Shown in pieces: positions 1 through 4,732 of a stretch of 6,075 nucleotides of DNA; positions within the stretch are counted from its first letter, which is position 1, and each line of letters begins with the position of its first letter. The notes beneath the pieces are model-generated. The model ran no database searches. It was not told the origin of the DNA and saw nothing but the letters and a program-made list of their open reading frames with translations. The translations under genes were made by a program, and so were the position numbers. Origin of the DNA: Methylobacter sp. (GTDB taxonomy: Bacteria > Pseudomonadota > Gammaproteobacteria > Methylococcales > Methylomonadaceae). The DNA lies in assembly GCA_028714995.1 (NCBI GenBank), contig JAQTLI010000188.1:1-6075 (forward strand), given 5' to 3'.

Positions 1-1146
1 ACCAATGTGATTCCACACAACGCCAAGGTTAAAACCTTTATTAAGGATATTACCCCGATTATCGCAATGAAGCCGGACGCATTGATTATGGCTGACCCCG
101 GTTTGATTATGATGACGCGGGAAGCTTGGCCGGACATGCCGATACATCTGTCGGTACAGGCCAATACCGTCAACTATGCCTCGGTAAACTTCTGGAAAAG
201 CATGGGCGTTGAGCGCGTCATTTTGTCCCGCGAGCTTTCACTGGACGAGATTGAGGAAATCCGCCAGCTTTGCCCTGATACGGAGCTTGAAGTGTTTGTC
301 CACGGCGCGTTATGTATCGCTTATTCCGGCCGCTGTCTGTTATCCGGTTATTTCAACCACCGCGACCCTAATCAGGGCACTTGCACCAATTCCTGCCGCT
401 GGAAATATGACACCCTGCCCGCGCATGAAAATGCCGAAGGCGATTACGTGCTGGATGGCGGCGCGCTGTCCATGTCTGACATCAGTAACGCCAGCTGCGG
501 CGGAGCGGAACGGCACCCGTTGGCCGACAAGGTGTATTTTCTGGAGGAAGAAGGCCGCAAGGGTGAGTTGCTGCCGGTGATGGAAGATGAGAACGGCACC
601 TACATCATGAATTCGAAAGACTTAAGAGCCATCGAGCATGTGCAGCGCCTGGTCGAAATCGGCGTGGACAGCCTTAAAATAGAAGGCCGCACCAAGTCGC
701 ATTATTACGTGGCGCGCACTGCACAAACCTATCGTCAGGCGATTGATGATGCGTTGGCGGGCCGCGCATTCCAGCCTGAACTGATCGGCGTTCTGGAAAA
801 CCTTGCCAACCGGGGGTATACCGACGGTTTTTATCAGCGCCACCATACCCACGAACAGCAAAACTATATGACCGGTTATTCCAAAAGCCATCAGCAGCAG
901 TTTTGCGGTGAAATTAGAAGCTATGACAGGGAAACCGGACTGGCGACAGTCGATGTCAAAAACAAGTTTTCGGTCGGCGATAAACTGGAACTGATACTGC
1001 CGGAAGGCAATCAGGATATTATTGTCGAACGCATGGAAGGTATGTATGGACAAGCCATGGAAGAAGCATCCGGCGGCGGCTATGAAGTAAAAATACCGAT
1101 TCCGGAGACTCACAGCAGTAACGGCCTGTTAGCACGCTATACTTGA
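1..1146 (+). CDS. trhP: tRNA 5-hydroxyuridine modification protein TrhP (YegQ), peptidase U32 family, 5'-truncated
   Basis: The reading frame is open from the first base, so the gene enters from outside the window. Alignment from memory with E. coli TrhP (YegQ, about 450 residues) puts the first visible residue near position 67, so roughly 65-70 N-terminal residues are missing and the in-frame GTG at position 7 is not the true start. The U32 signature is complete: residues 97-115 fit E-x-F-x2-G-A-L-C-x4-G-x-C-x-L-S. Two further cysteines (C128, C132) follow the DPNQGTCTNSC segment, giving four clustered Cys that may hold a cofactor. Other hallmarks are SVQAN, VILSRELS, TYIMNSKDLRAI, SLKIEGRTKS and VKNKFSVGD. 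Known role of the family: prephenate-dependent hydroxylation of U34 in tRNA to ho5U, the precursor of cmo5U made by CmoA/CmoB. The cytosolic protein is not a protease despite the family name. It is followed 43 nt later by rraA on the same strand. Confidence 0.95.
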   Translation, partial: TNVIPHNAKVKTFIKDITPIIAMKPDALIMADPGLIMMTREAWPDMPIHLSVQANTVNYASVNFWKSMGVERVILSRELSLDEIEEIRQLCPDTELEVFVHGALCIAYSGRCLLSGYFNHRDPNQGTCTNSCRWKYDTLPAHENAEGDYVLDGGALSMSDISNASCGGAERHPLADKVYFLEEEGRKGELLPVMEDENGTYIMNSKDLRAIEHVQRLVEIGVDSLKIEGRTKSHYYVARTAQTYRQAIDDALAGRAFQPELIGVLENLANRGYTDGFYQRHHTHEQQNYMTGYSKSHQQQFCGEIRSYDRETGLATVDVKNKFSVGDKLELILPEGNQDIIVERMEGMYGQAMEEASGGGYEVKIPIPETHSSNGLLARYT

Positions 1147-1189
1147 ACGAACAATTAACCCTGTAACTTAATCCTGTGAGGCTTGAATC

Positions 1190-1675
1190 ATGACCTTTAC
1201 TACCGCCGATCTTTGCGATGCCCATTCACACGAAGAGCACTTCCAGATTGCCGAGCCCATGTTCAAATCTTATGGCGCTAACCCGATCTTTTGCGGCCAA
1301 ATTACCACCGTCAAAGTTTTTGAAGATAATGTTCTGGTCAAAAAAGTCCTGGAAGAAAAAGTTCAAAACAGGGTATTGGTTATTGATGGCGGCGGCTCCC
1401 ACCGATGCGCCTTGGTGGGCGATAATCTGACAAAGATTGCCGTCGATAATGGCTGGCAGGGTATTATTGTTTATGGATGTATTCGGGATTCTGCCATTAT
1501 TAACCAGTTCCCGATTGGCATACGTGCACTGCATACGCATCCATTAAAAAGCCATAAAAAAGATCATGGCGACCGTGACTTATTAGTCACTTTCGCCGGT
1601 GTCAATTTCAAACACAATCATTTTTTATATGCTGATTCCGATGGAATTATCGTATCGGAAACAATGTTGAGTTAA
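1190..1675 (+). CDS. rraA: RraA family protein (ribonuclease E activity regulator RraA / HMG-aldolase fold)
   Basis: This 161-residue protein matches the length of E. coli RraA and aligns along its whole length: DLCDA at the N-terminus, the F-x-G-Q-I-T-T-V-K-x-F-E-D-N segment (residues 34-47), V-I-D-G-G-G-S (64-70), W-Q-G-I-I-V-Y-G (89-96) and L-Y-A-D-x-D-G-I-I-V-S-E (147-157). E. coli RraA binds RNase E and the DEAD-box helicase RhlB and damps RNA decay; the fold is shared with class II 4-hydroxy-4-methyl-2-oxoglutarate aldolases. Unlike E. coli RraA, which I recall having Ala and Arg-Gln at these places, this protein has D78, R99 and D100, an intact D-x20-R-D motif. In the aldolase branch that motif binds a divalent metal and substrate, so aldolase or oxaloacetate decarboxylase activity is possible. 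The ATG at 1190 is preceded by GTGAGG (1176-1181) at good spacing. ispH follows after 36 nt, so co-transcription is plausible. Confidence 0.93.
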   Translation: MTFTTADLCDAHSHEEHFQIAEPMFKSYGANPIFCGQITTVKVFEDNVLVKKVLEEKVQNRVLVIDGGGSHRCALVGDNLTKIAVDNGWQGIIVYGCIRDSAIINQFPIGIRALHTHPLKSHKKDHGDRDLLVTFAGVNFKHNHFLYADSDGIIVSETMLS

Positions 1676-1711
1676 AATAACATCAAATTAACCTAGCAAA
1701 GAAGTCAAGAT

Positions 1712-2662
1712 ATGCAAATTTTACTCGCCAACCCCCGTGGATTCTGTGCCGGTGTAGACCGGGCTATCGAAATCGTTGACCAGGCTCTTCAGGCTTTCGG
1801 GGCTCCAATTTACGTCCGTCACGAAGTTGTTCACAACCGTACGGTTGTTGACGGTCTTAAAGAAAAAGGCGCTATTTTTATTGAAGATTTAAATGACGTG
1901 CCGGTCGGCTCTTATCTGATCTTCAGTGCTCACGGCGTTTCCAAACAAGTACAGCAGGAAGCTAAAGAACGTAATTTAACGGTTTTTGATGCCACCTGTC
2001 CTCTGGTCACCAAGGTCCATTTACAGGTTGCCAAACATGCAAAAGAGGATCGCGAAGTTATTCTCATCGGTCATGCCGGACACCCTGAAGTTGAGGGCAC
2101 CATGGGGCAATATGAACGGTGCACAGAAAATGGCGGCATTTATCTGGTAGAAACCCCGGAAGACGTTAAAAACCTGGTGGTAAAAAATCCCGATAATCTG
2201 GCTTATGTCACGCAAACGACTTTATCGATGACTGATACCAAGATCATGGTCGATGCCTTAAGGGCACGCTTTAAAGCCATACAGGAACAGAAAAAAGACG
2301 ACATCTGCTATGCAACACAAAACCGTCAGGATGCAGTTTTTGAACTGGCCAAAACGGCTGACCTTATCCTTGTTGTCGGTTCGCCAAACAGCTCTAATTC
2401 CAACCGTTTACGCGAGATCGCTGAACAACTGGGCAAGCAGGCTTATCTGATTGATACGGCAAAAGATATGCAACAGAGCTGGTTTGATGACATTAACGTG
2501 GTCGGCGTCACCGCCGGAGCCTCTGCGCCGGAAGTTTTGGTGCAGGAAGTAATTAACCAGTTAAAGCAATGGGGCGGACAATCGACTATTGAGATTCAAG
2601 GCATAGAAGAAAAAGTGGTATTTTCTTTACCTAAAGAGTTGAAAAAACACATCAGCCTATAA
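1712..2662 (+). CDS. ispH: 4-hydroxy-3-methylbut-2-enyl diphosphate reductase IspH (LytB)
   Basis: IspH carries out the last step of the MEP pathway in the cytosol: reductive dehydration of HMBPP to IPP and DMAPP using an oxygen-sensitive [4Fe-4S] cluster. The 316-residue protein is full length. The three cluster cysteines are C12 (N-P-R-G-F-C-A-G-V), C96 (D-A-T-C-P-L-V-T-K) and C199 ([10 protein letters not shown]). Substrate-site residues are also present: H41 (E-V-V-H-N), H74 (S-A-H-G-V-S), H124 and E126 (H-P-E-V-E-G-T), T167, S227-S228-N229 (P-N-S-S-N-S-N) and S271 (A-G-A-S-A-P-E). These match the E. coli positions with a 2-residue shift after C96. No signal peptide or insertion is seen. 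The ribosome binding site is modest (GAAG at 1701-1704). A stem-loop lies just after the stop codon. Confidence 0.99.
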   Translation: MQILLANPRGFCAGVDRAIEIVDQALQAFGAPIYVRHEVVHNRTVVDGLKEKGAIFIEDLNDVPVGSYLIFSAHGVSKQVQQEAKERNLTVFDATCPLVTKVHLQVAKHAKEDREVILIGHAGHPEVEGTMGQYERCTENGGIYLVETPEDVKNLVVKNPDNLAYVTQTTLSMTDTKIMVDALRARFKAIQEQKKDDICYATQNRQDAVFELAKTADLILVVGSPNSSNSNRLREIAEQLGKQAYLIDTAKDMQQSWFDDINVVGVTAGASAPEVLVQEVINQLKQWGGQSTIEIQGIEEKVVFSLPKELKKHISL

Positions 2663-2671
2663 TTCCAGTAA

Positions 2672-2697
2672 GGGGTGGCCACTAAAGAGGTCGCCCC
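2672..2697 (+). terminator. Stem-loop just after ispH, possible terminator without a U-tract
   Basis: GGGGTGGCC (2672-2680) pairs with GGTCGCCCC (2689-2697) over nine positions, seven Watson-Crick and two G-U, around the 8-nt loop ACTAAAGA. It starts 10 nt after the ispH stop codon. No run of T follows; a C-rich stretch comes next (2711-2722). It may therefore be a Rho-assisted end, a 3'-end stabiliser or a processing site and not a classical intrinsic terminator. The rest of the 143-bp gap up to 2805 is AT-rich, and I see no convincing sigma-70 promoter in it. Confidence 0.4.
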
Positions 2698-2794
2698 AAC
2701 ATCTTACCTGCTCCCCCTCCCCTTTAAATCAGAACCGATCATAAAAACTGGTTTCTGTAACTTATTTGTTGATAACATTATTCTTATTTTTATT

Positions 2795-2800
2795 GAGAGA
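2795..2800 (+). promoter_or_regulatory. Ribosome binding site of the rhodanese gene
   Basis: A purine-rich GAGAGA lies 5 nt before the ATG at 2806. This favours that ATG over the next in-frame ATG at 2821, which has only pyrimidine-rich coding sequence in front of it. Confidence 0.6.
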
Positions 2801-2805
2801 AATTT

Positions 2806-3165
2806 ATGCCCCTTACCGCAATGGATCTTGTTACCCAAGCCAAAAAACATATTGTTGAAATTGATGTGACTGCTGCAAAAAATGCACTGGAGGCCAGCCT
2901 TGTCCTGGACGTCAGGGAGCCTGCCGAGTATGCTGCAGGCCATTTGCCTGGTGCTTTCAACATACCTCGTGGTGTATTAGAATTCAAAATAGATTCGCAT
3001 CCTGATTTTCAGGATAAGCATGATGCTCATATCATCGTTTACTGCCAGACCGGCGGGCGCTCTGCGTTAGCAACAGAAGCATTAAATAAGATGGGCTTTA
3101 GCAATGCTGTCAGCATGGCCGGCGGATTTAAGGCATGGGCAGAAAGTGGTAATGAAATAGTCTAA
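2806..3165 (+). CDS. Single-domain rhodanese-like sulfurtransferase
   Basis: This 119-residue protein is one complete rhodanese domain with no signal peptide or membrane segment, so it should be cytosolic. The CH2A-type motif L-D-V-R-E-P-A-E-Y-A-A-G-H-L-P-G-A (residues 34-50) and the active-site loop C80-Q-T-G-G-R85 are intact, followed by the C-terminal M-A-G-G-F-K-A-W (104-111). In this family the loop cysteine carries a persulfide taken from thiosulfate, another thiol persulfide or a cysteine desulfurase and passes it to an acceptor. The true donor and acceptor cannot be read from sequence. Its stop codon TAA (3163-3165) directly abuts the hslR ATG, so the two genes are surely co-transcribed. 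The DsrC/TusE sulfur carrier gene lies 393 bp further on, on the opposite strand, which makes a role in feeding a sulfur relay possible but unproven. Confidence 0.93.
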   Translation: MPLTAMDLVTQAKKHIVEIDVTAAKNALEASLVLDVREPAEYAAGHLPGAFNIPRGVLEFKIDSHPDFQDKHDAHIIVYCQTGGRSALATEALNKMGFSNAVSMAGGFKAWAESGNEIV

Positions 3166-3558
3166 ATGTCAGACCTCGAAGTTATCCGCCTGGATAAATG
3201 GTTATGGACTGCGCGTTTTTTTAAGACGCGCAAACTGGCCGCTGAGGCTATTTCCGGCGGCAAAGTTCATGTTAGCGGCCAACGTACAAAACCTGGCAAA
3301 GAAGTCAAACCCGGCGCCACCCTATCCATCAGCAAAGACAATTACAAGTGGGACATCACCATTATCGCCATTAATGGTCAGCGGCGTTCAGCCAAAGAGG
3401 CGGTTTTGCTCTACGAGGAAAGCGCTGATAGCCTAGCGAAACGCGAGCAGCAGATCATTAAGAATCGTGAGCAGCGGGAACTGTTTGATTTCAGCGGAAG
3501 TGACCACAAACCGAACAAAAAAGAGCGCCGGTTAATTCACCGCTTCAAGCAGGAATGA
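3166..3558 (+). CDS. hslR: Ribosome-associated heat shock protein Hsp15 (S4 domain)
   Basis: This 130-residue protein is close to the E. coli Hsp15 length (133). An S4 RNA-binding domain covers about residues 8-70: R-L-D-K-W-L-W-T-A-R-F-F-K-T-R at 8-22, then S-G-G-K-V-H-V-S-G-Q-R-T-K-P at 30-43. The family-specific Q-R-R-S-A-K-E-A-V-L-L-Y-E-E (71-84) and a basic tail P-N-K-K-E-R-R-L-I-H-R-F-K (115-127) follow. Known role: Hsp15 binds free 50S subunits that still carry a nascent chain on tRNA and helps recycle such stalled complexes after heat shock. The ATG follows the rhodanese stop with no gap and has no strong ribosome binding site, which suggests translational coupling. Its own stop TGA directly abuts the stop of the convergent dsrC/tusE gene. 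Confidence 0.95.
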   Translation: MSDLEVIRLDKWLWTARFFKTRKLAAEAISGGKVHVSGQRTKPGKEVKPGATLSISKDNYKWDITIIAINGQRRSAKEAVLLYEESADSLAKREQQIIKNREQRELFDFSGSDHKPNKKERRLIHRFKQE

Positions 3559-3891
3559 TTACAGACAGGTCGGAGGCTTAGGCAGCCCCGCCAGCTTGCA
3601 TGCATATTTTAATGGCCCATCGGGAAACAATTTATGCAAATAGCGGCTATTGCCTTTTGCCTCGCCCAGTTCCTTGCAAACAGCTTTGGTAAAGACCCTC
3701 GCATTAGGCAAATGCTTAAACTGCTGATAATAATGCCGGATAAAAAAAATAATTTCCCAGTGCGCATCGCTCAGCTGAATATTGTTAAGTTCCGCAAGCT
3801 GCCTGGCGACATCTTCATTCCAGTCGGCAAGGTTTACTAAAAATCCCTGCTCGGTTGTTTCCAGGCACTTGTCTTCAACCATCAAGCCCAT
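3559..3891 (-). CDS. tusE: TusE/DsrC family sulfur relay protein with both conserved C-terminal cysteines
   Basis: This 110-residue small sulfur carrier has the family core: L-A-D-W-N-E-D-V-A (residues 21-29), H-W-E-I-I-F-F-I-R-H-Y-Y (44-55), G-N-S-R-Y-L-H-K-L-F-P-D-G-P (80-93) and the flexible C-terminal arm A-G-L-P-K-P-P-T-C-L. The penultimate C109 is the persulfide-carrying CysA. C98, 11 residues earlier, matches CysB, which is typical of DsrC and absent from E. coli TusE. In E. coli, TusE takes sulfur from TusBCD and hands it to MnmA for 2-thiolation of tRNA U34. In sulfur oxidisers and reducers, DsrC works with DsrEFH, DsrAB or sHdr. No dsrAB is visible here, so either role is open. The start at 3891 aligns best with DsrC homologues and overlaps tusB by 10 nt. 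An in-frame ATG at 3882 would instead form a TGATG junction. The last gene of a coupled operon with tusB and an SMR transporter; C9 and C72 are extra cysteines. Confidence 0.94.
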   Translation of the reverse strand: MGLMVEDKCLETTEQGFLVNLADWNEDVARQLAELNNIQLSDAHWEIIFFIRHYYQQFKHLPNARVFTKAVCKELGEAKGNSRYLHKLFPDGPLKYACKLAGLPKPPTCL

Positions 3892-4172
3892 GATTGAATC
3901 ACCGGATTATTAACGGTCAATTCAACCAGCTCGGAATAATCAATCACTTCGATGCCGTTAACCAACTCATCCGCAGTAATTCCTCGGACGACAATGTCAT
4001 CTGACAAGACACAAAGGCGATTACGCTTAAGTTGCTGCGTTAACATACCGCTTAACAAACCATTTTGCAAAATCCGCAGCACTGCGTTTTCAAGGAACAC
4101 CACAACATCGCCGGAATCGATGCGCTCCAAAATGGCAGTCTCAATCGGTGACTGAAAAATAAGATGCAGCAC
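3882..4172 (-). CDS. tusB: Sulfurtransferase complex subunit TusB (DsrH family)
   Basis: This 96-residue protein is of the same size as E. coli TusB (95) and shares its landmarks: M-L-H start, S-G-D-V-V-V-F-L-E-N-A-V (20-31), L-S-D-D-I-V-V-R-G-I (56-65), I-D-Y-S-E-L-V-E-L-T (77-86) and a final Trp (95). In E. coli, TusB, TusC and TusD form a cytosolic heterohexamer that passes persulfide sulfur from TusA to TusE; DsrEFH is the counterpart in sulfur oxidisers. The catalytic cysteine of the complex is on TusD/DsrE. The only Cys here is C54, and the Cys near position 20 found in some DsrH proteins is Ser. The start codon is GTG (4172-4170), one base after the SMR stop codon, with no strong ribosome binding site. 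This points to reinitiation after SMR translation. The gene overlaps dsrC/tusE by 10 nt. tusC and tusD are not adjacent. Confidence 0.88.
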   Translation of the reverse strand: MLHLIFQSPIETAILERIDSGDVVVFLENAVLRILQNGLLSGMLTQQLKRNRLCVLSDDIVVRGITADELVNGIEVIDYSELVELTVNNPVIQSWA

Positions 4173-4173
4173 G

Positions 4174-4494
4174 TTAAGCGCTGTCCGTTAATTTAAGGCC
4201 GATAATCCCAACAACTACCAGCGTAATTGAAAGCAAGCGATACCAGTCGGCAGATTCTTTAAAAAGAACAATACCCAGGACAGCAACACCTACAGCGCCC
4301 ATCCCCGTCCAAACGGCATAAGCAGTTCCCAGCGGCAAAGTTTTAATTGCCAGCATCAACAAATAAAAACTACAGCCACCGGACGCCATCGTGACAATAC
4401 TCGGCCAGAGCTTAGTAAATCCCTGGTTATATTTAAGACTTAAAGCGAATACTATTTCCGCTAACCCCGCAGAAAATAAAAGAAACCACGCCAC
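4174..4494 (-). CDS. sugE: Small multidrug resistance (SMR) family exporter, SugE/Gdx-like
   Basis: This inner-membrane transporter of 106 residues has four predicted transmembrane helices at about 3-21, 30-49, 56-78 and 84-101. SMR proteins work as antiparallel dimers that exchange protons for cationic substrates through Glu13, present here. L-K-Y-x-x-G-F-T-K-L-W (20-30), the L-P-L-G-T-A-Y-A-V-W-T-G-x-G-A-V-G block (53-69) and the terminal I-I-G-L-K-L (97-102) place it in the SugE/Gdx branch, whose characterised members export guanidinium. G10, A17, A60 and K101, listed for Gdx from memory, are kept, but position 16 is Phe, not Trp, and 39 is Gly, not Met, so substrate choice is uncertain. 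The GTG at 4494 is chosen because AAAAAGGGG lies 5 nt before it and the product aligns with SMR proteins from residue 1. The frame stays open upstream to an ATG at 4695, but that 67-residue extension has no SMR similarity. First gene of the operon with tusB and dsrC/tusE. Confidence 0.9.
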   Translation of the reverse strand: MAWFLLFSAGLAEIVFALSLKYNQGFTKLWPSIVTMASGGCSFYLLMLAIKTLPLGTAYAVWTGMGAVGVAVLGIVLFKESADWYRLLSITLVVVGIIGLKLTDSA

Positions 4495-4499
4495 GAACA

Positions 4500-4508
4500 C
4501 CCCTTTTT
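4500..4508 (-). promoter_or_regulatory. Strong ribosome binding site that fixes the SMR start
   Basis: On the minus strand AAAAAGGGG sits 5 nt before the GTG at 4494-4492. It overlaps the other nearby GTG (4500-4498), so that codon cannot be the start. This supports a 106-residue SMR protein and rules against the long upstream extension. Confidence 0.7.
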
Positions 4509-4541
4509 GTAGTACATGAATAGTAAATATTTTACAATAAA

Positions 4542-4586
4542 CCGGGATATGGCACAGTAATAGATGAATCTGCGCCAAGAACCCGG
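4542..4586 (-). other. Two-helix hairpin in the SMR operon leader (candidate attenuator or structured RNA)
   Basis: Read on the minus strand, an outer 5-bp helix CCGGG/CCCGG (4586-4582 with 4546-4542) encloses a 7-bp helix GGCGCAG/CTGTGCC (4576-4570 with 4557-4551, one G-U pair). The helices are separated by an asymmetric internal loop of 5 and 4 nt, and the apical loop is 12 nt. TTTATTGT follows the 3' arm on this strand, a weak U-rich tail that could allow partial termination. It lies about 47 nt before the SMR start codon, inside the inferred leader. It does not show the ACGR hairpin loops or the GGGTTCCG core that I would expect of a guanidine riboswitch. Confidence 0.35.
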
Positions 4587-4642
4587 ATAAACTTAAAAAC
4601 CTCCAAAAGATAGGCTGCAAATTCACTCGAGTAGCACCGGTT

Positions 4643-4670
4643 TTGAAACCATCATACAGCGTTATATACA
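4643..4670 (+). promoter_or_regulatory. Candidate sigma-70 promoter for xseA
   Basis: TTGAAA (4643-4648) and TATACA (4665-4670) are separated by 16 nt, giving a 5/6 and a 4/6 match to the consensus. Transcription would start near 4677, about 55 nt before the xseA ATG. The -35 element lies within a short inverted repeat GGTTT-TG-AAACC (4639-4650) that could be an operator. Confidence 0.4.
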
Positions 4671-4674
4671 AGAG

Positions 4675-4703
4675 ATTAAAATAGAAGACCGACAAGAAAG
4701 CAA
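4675..4703 (-). promoter_or_regulatory. Candidate sigma-70 promoter for the SMR-tusB-tusE operon
   Basis: On the minus strand TTGCTT (4703-4698) and TTTAAT (4680-4675) are 17 nt apart, a 3/6 and a 5/6 match. Use of this promoter would give a leader of roughly 170 nt that includes the two-helix hairpin. It overlaps the start region of the divergent xseA transcript. The match is weak, and other AT-rich segments nearer the gene (about 4520-4540) could serve instead. Confidence 0.25.
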
Positions 4704-4732
4704 AAAAACTGATTTTTTACCCCCAGCAGGCA

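Noticed and set aside
622..1113. Open frame of 163 codons on the minus strand.
   Set aside because: It lies entirely inside trhP, whose protein is clearly conserved on the other strand; the antisense product resembles nothing.
2730..2757. Weak inverted repeat CAGAACC / GGTTTCTG before the rhodanese gene.
   Set aside because: The stem needs a bulge, has a 13-nt loop and no U-tract, so it is no better than expected by chance in AT-rich spacer.
4523..4535. Palindrome GTAAA-TAT-TTTAC before the SMR gene, considered as a regulator site.
   Set aside because: The arms are only 5 bp of AT-rich sequence, with no second copy and no regulator gene nearby.
4495..4695. In-frame N-terminal extension of the SMR gene to an ATG at 4695, giving 173 residues.
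   Set aside because: SMR proteins are about 105 residues and align from the GTG at 4494. A strong ribosome binding site lies just before that codon, and the extension resembles no known domain.
4702..4717. A-run, CTGA, T-run inverted repeat before xseA, considered as a terminator.
   Set aside because: The stem is only A-T pairs with no G+C core. It lies in a divergent promoter region where no transcript needs to end.
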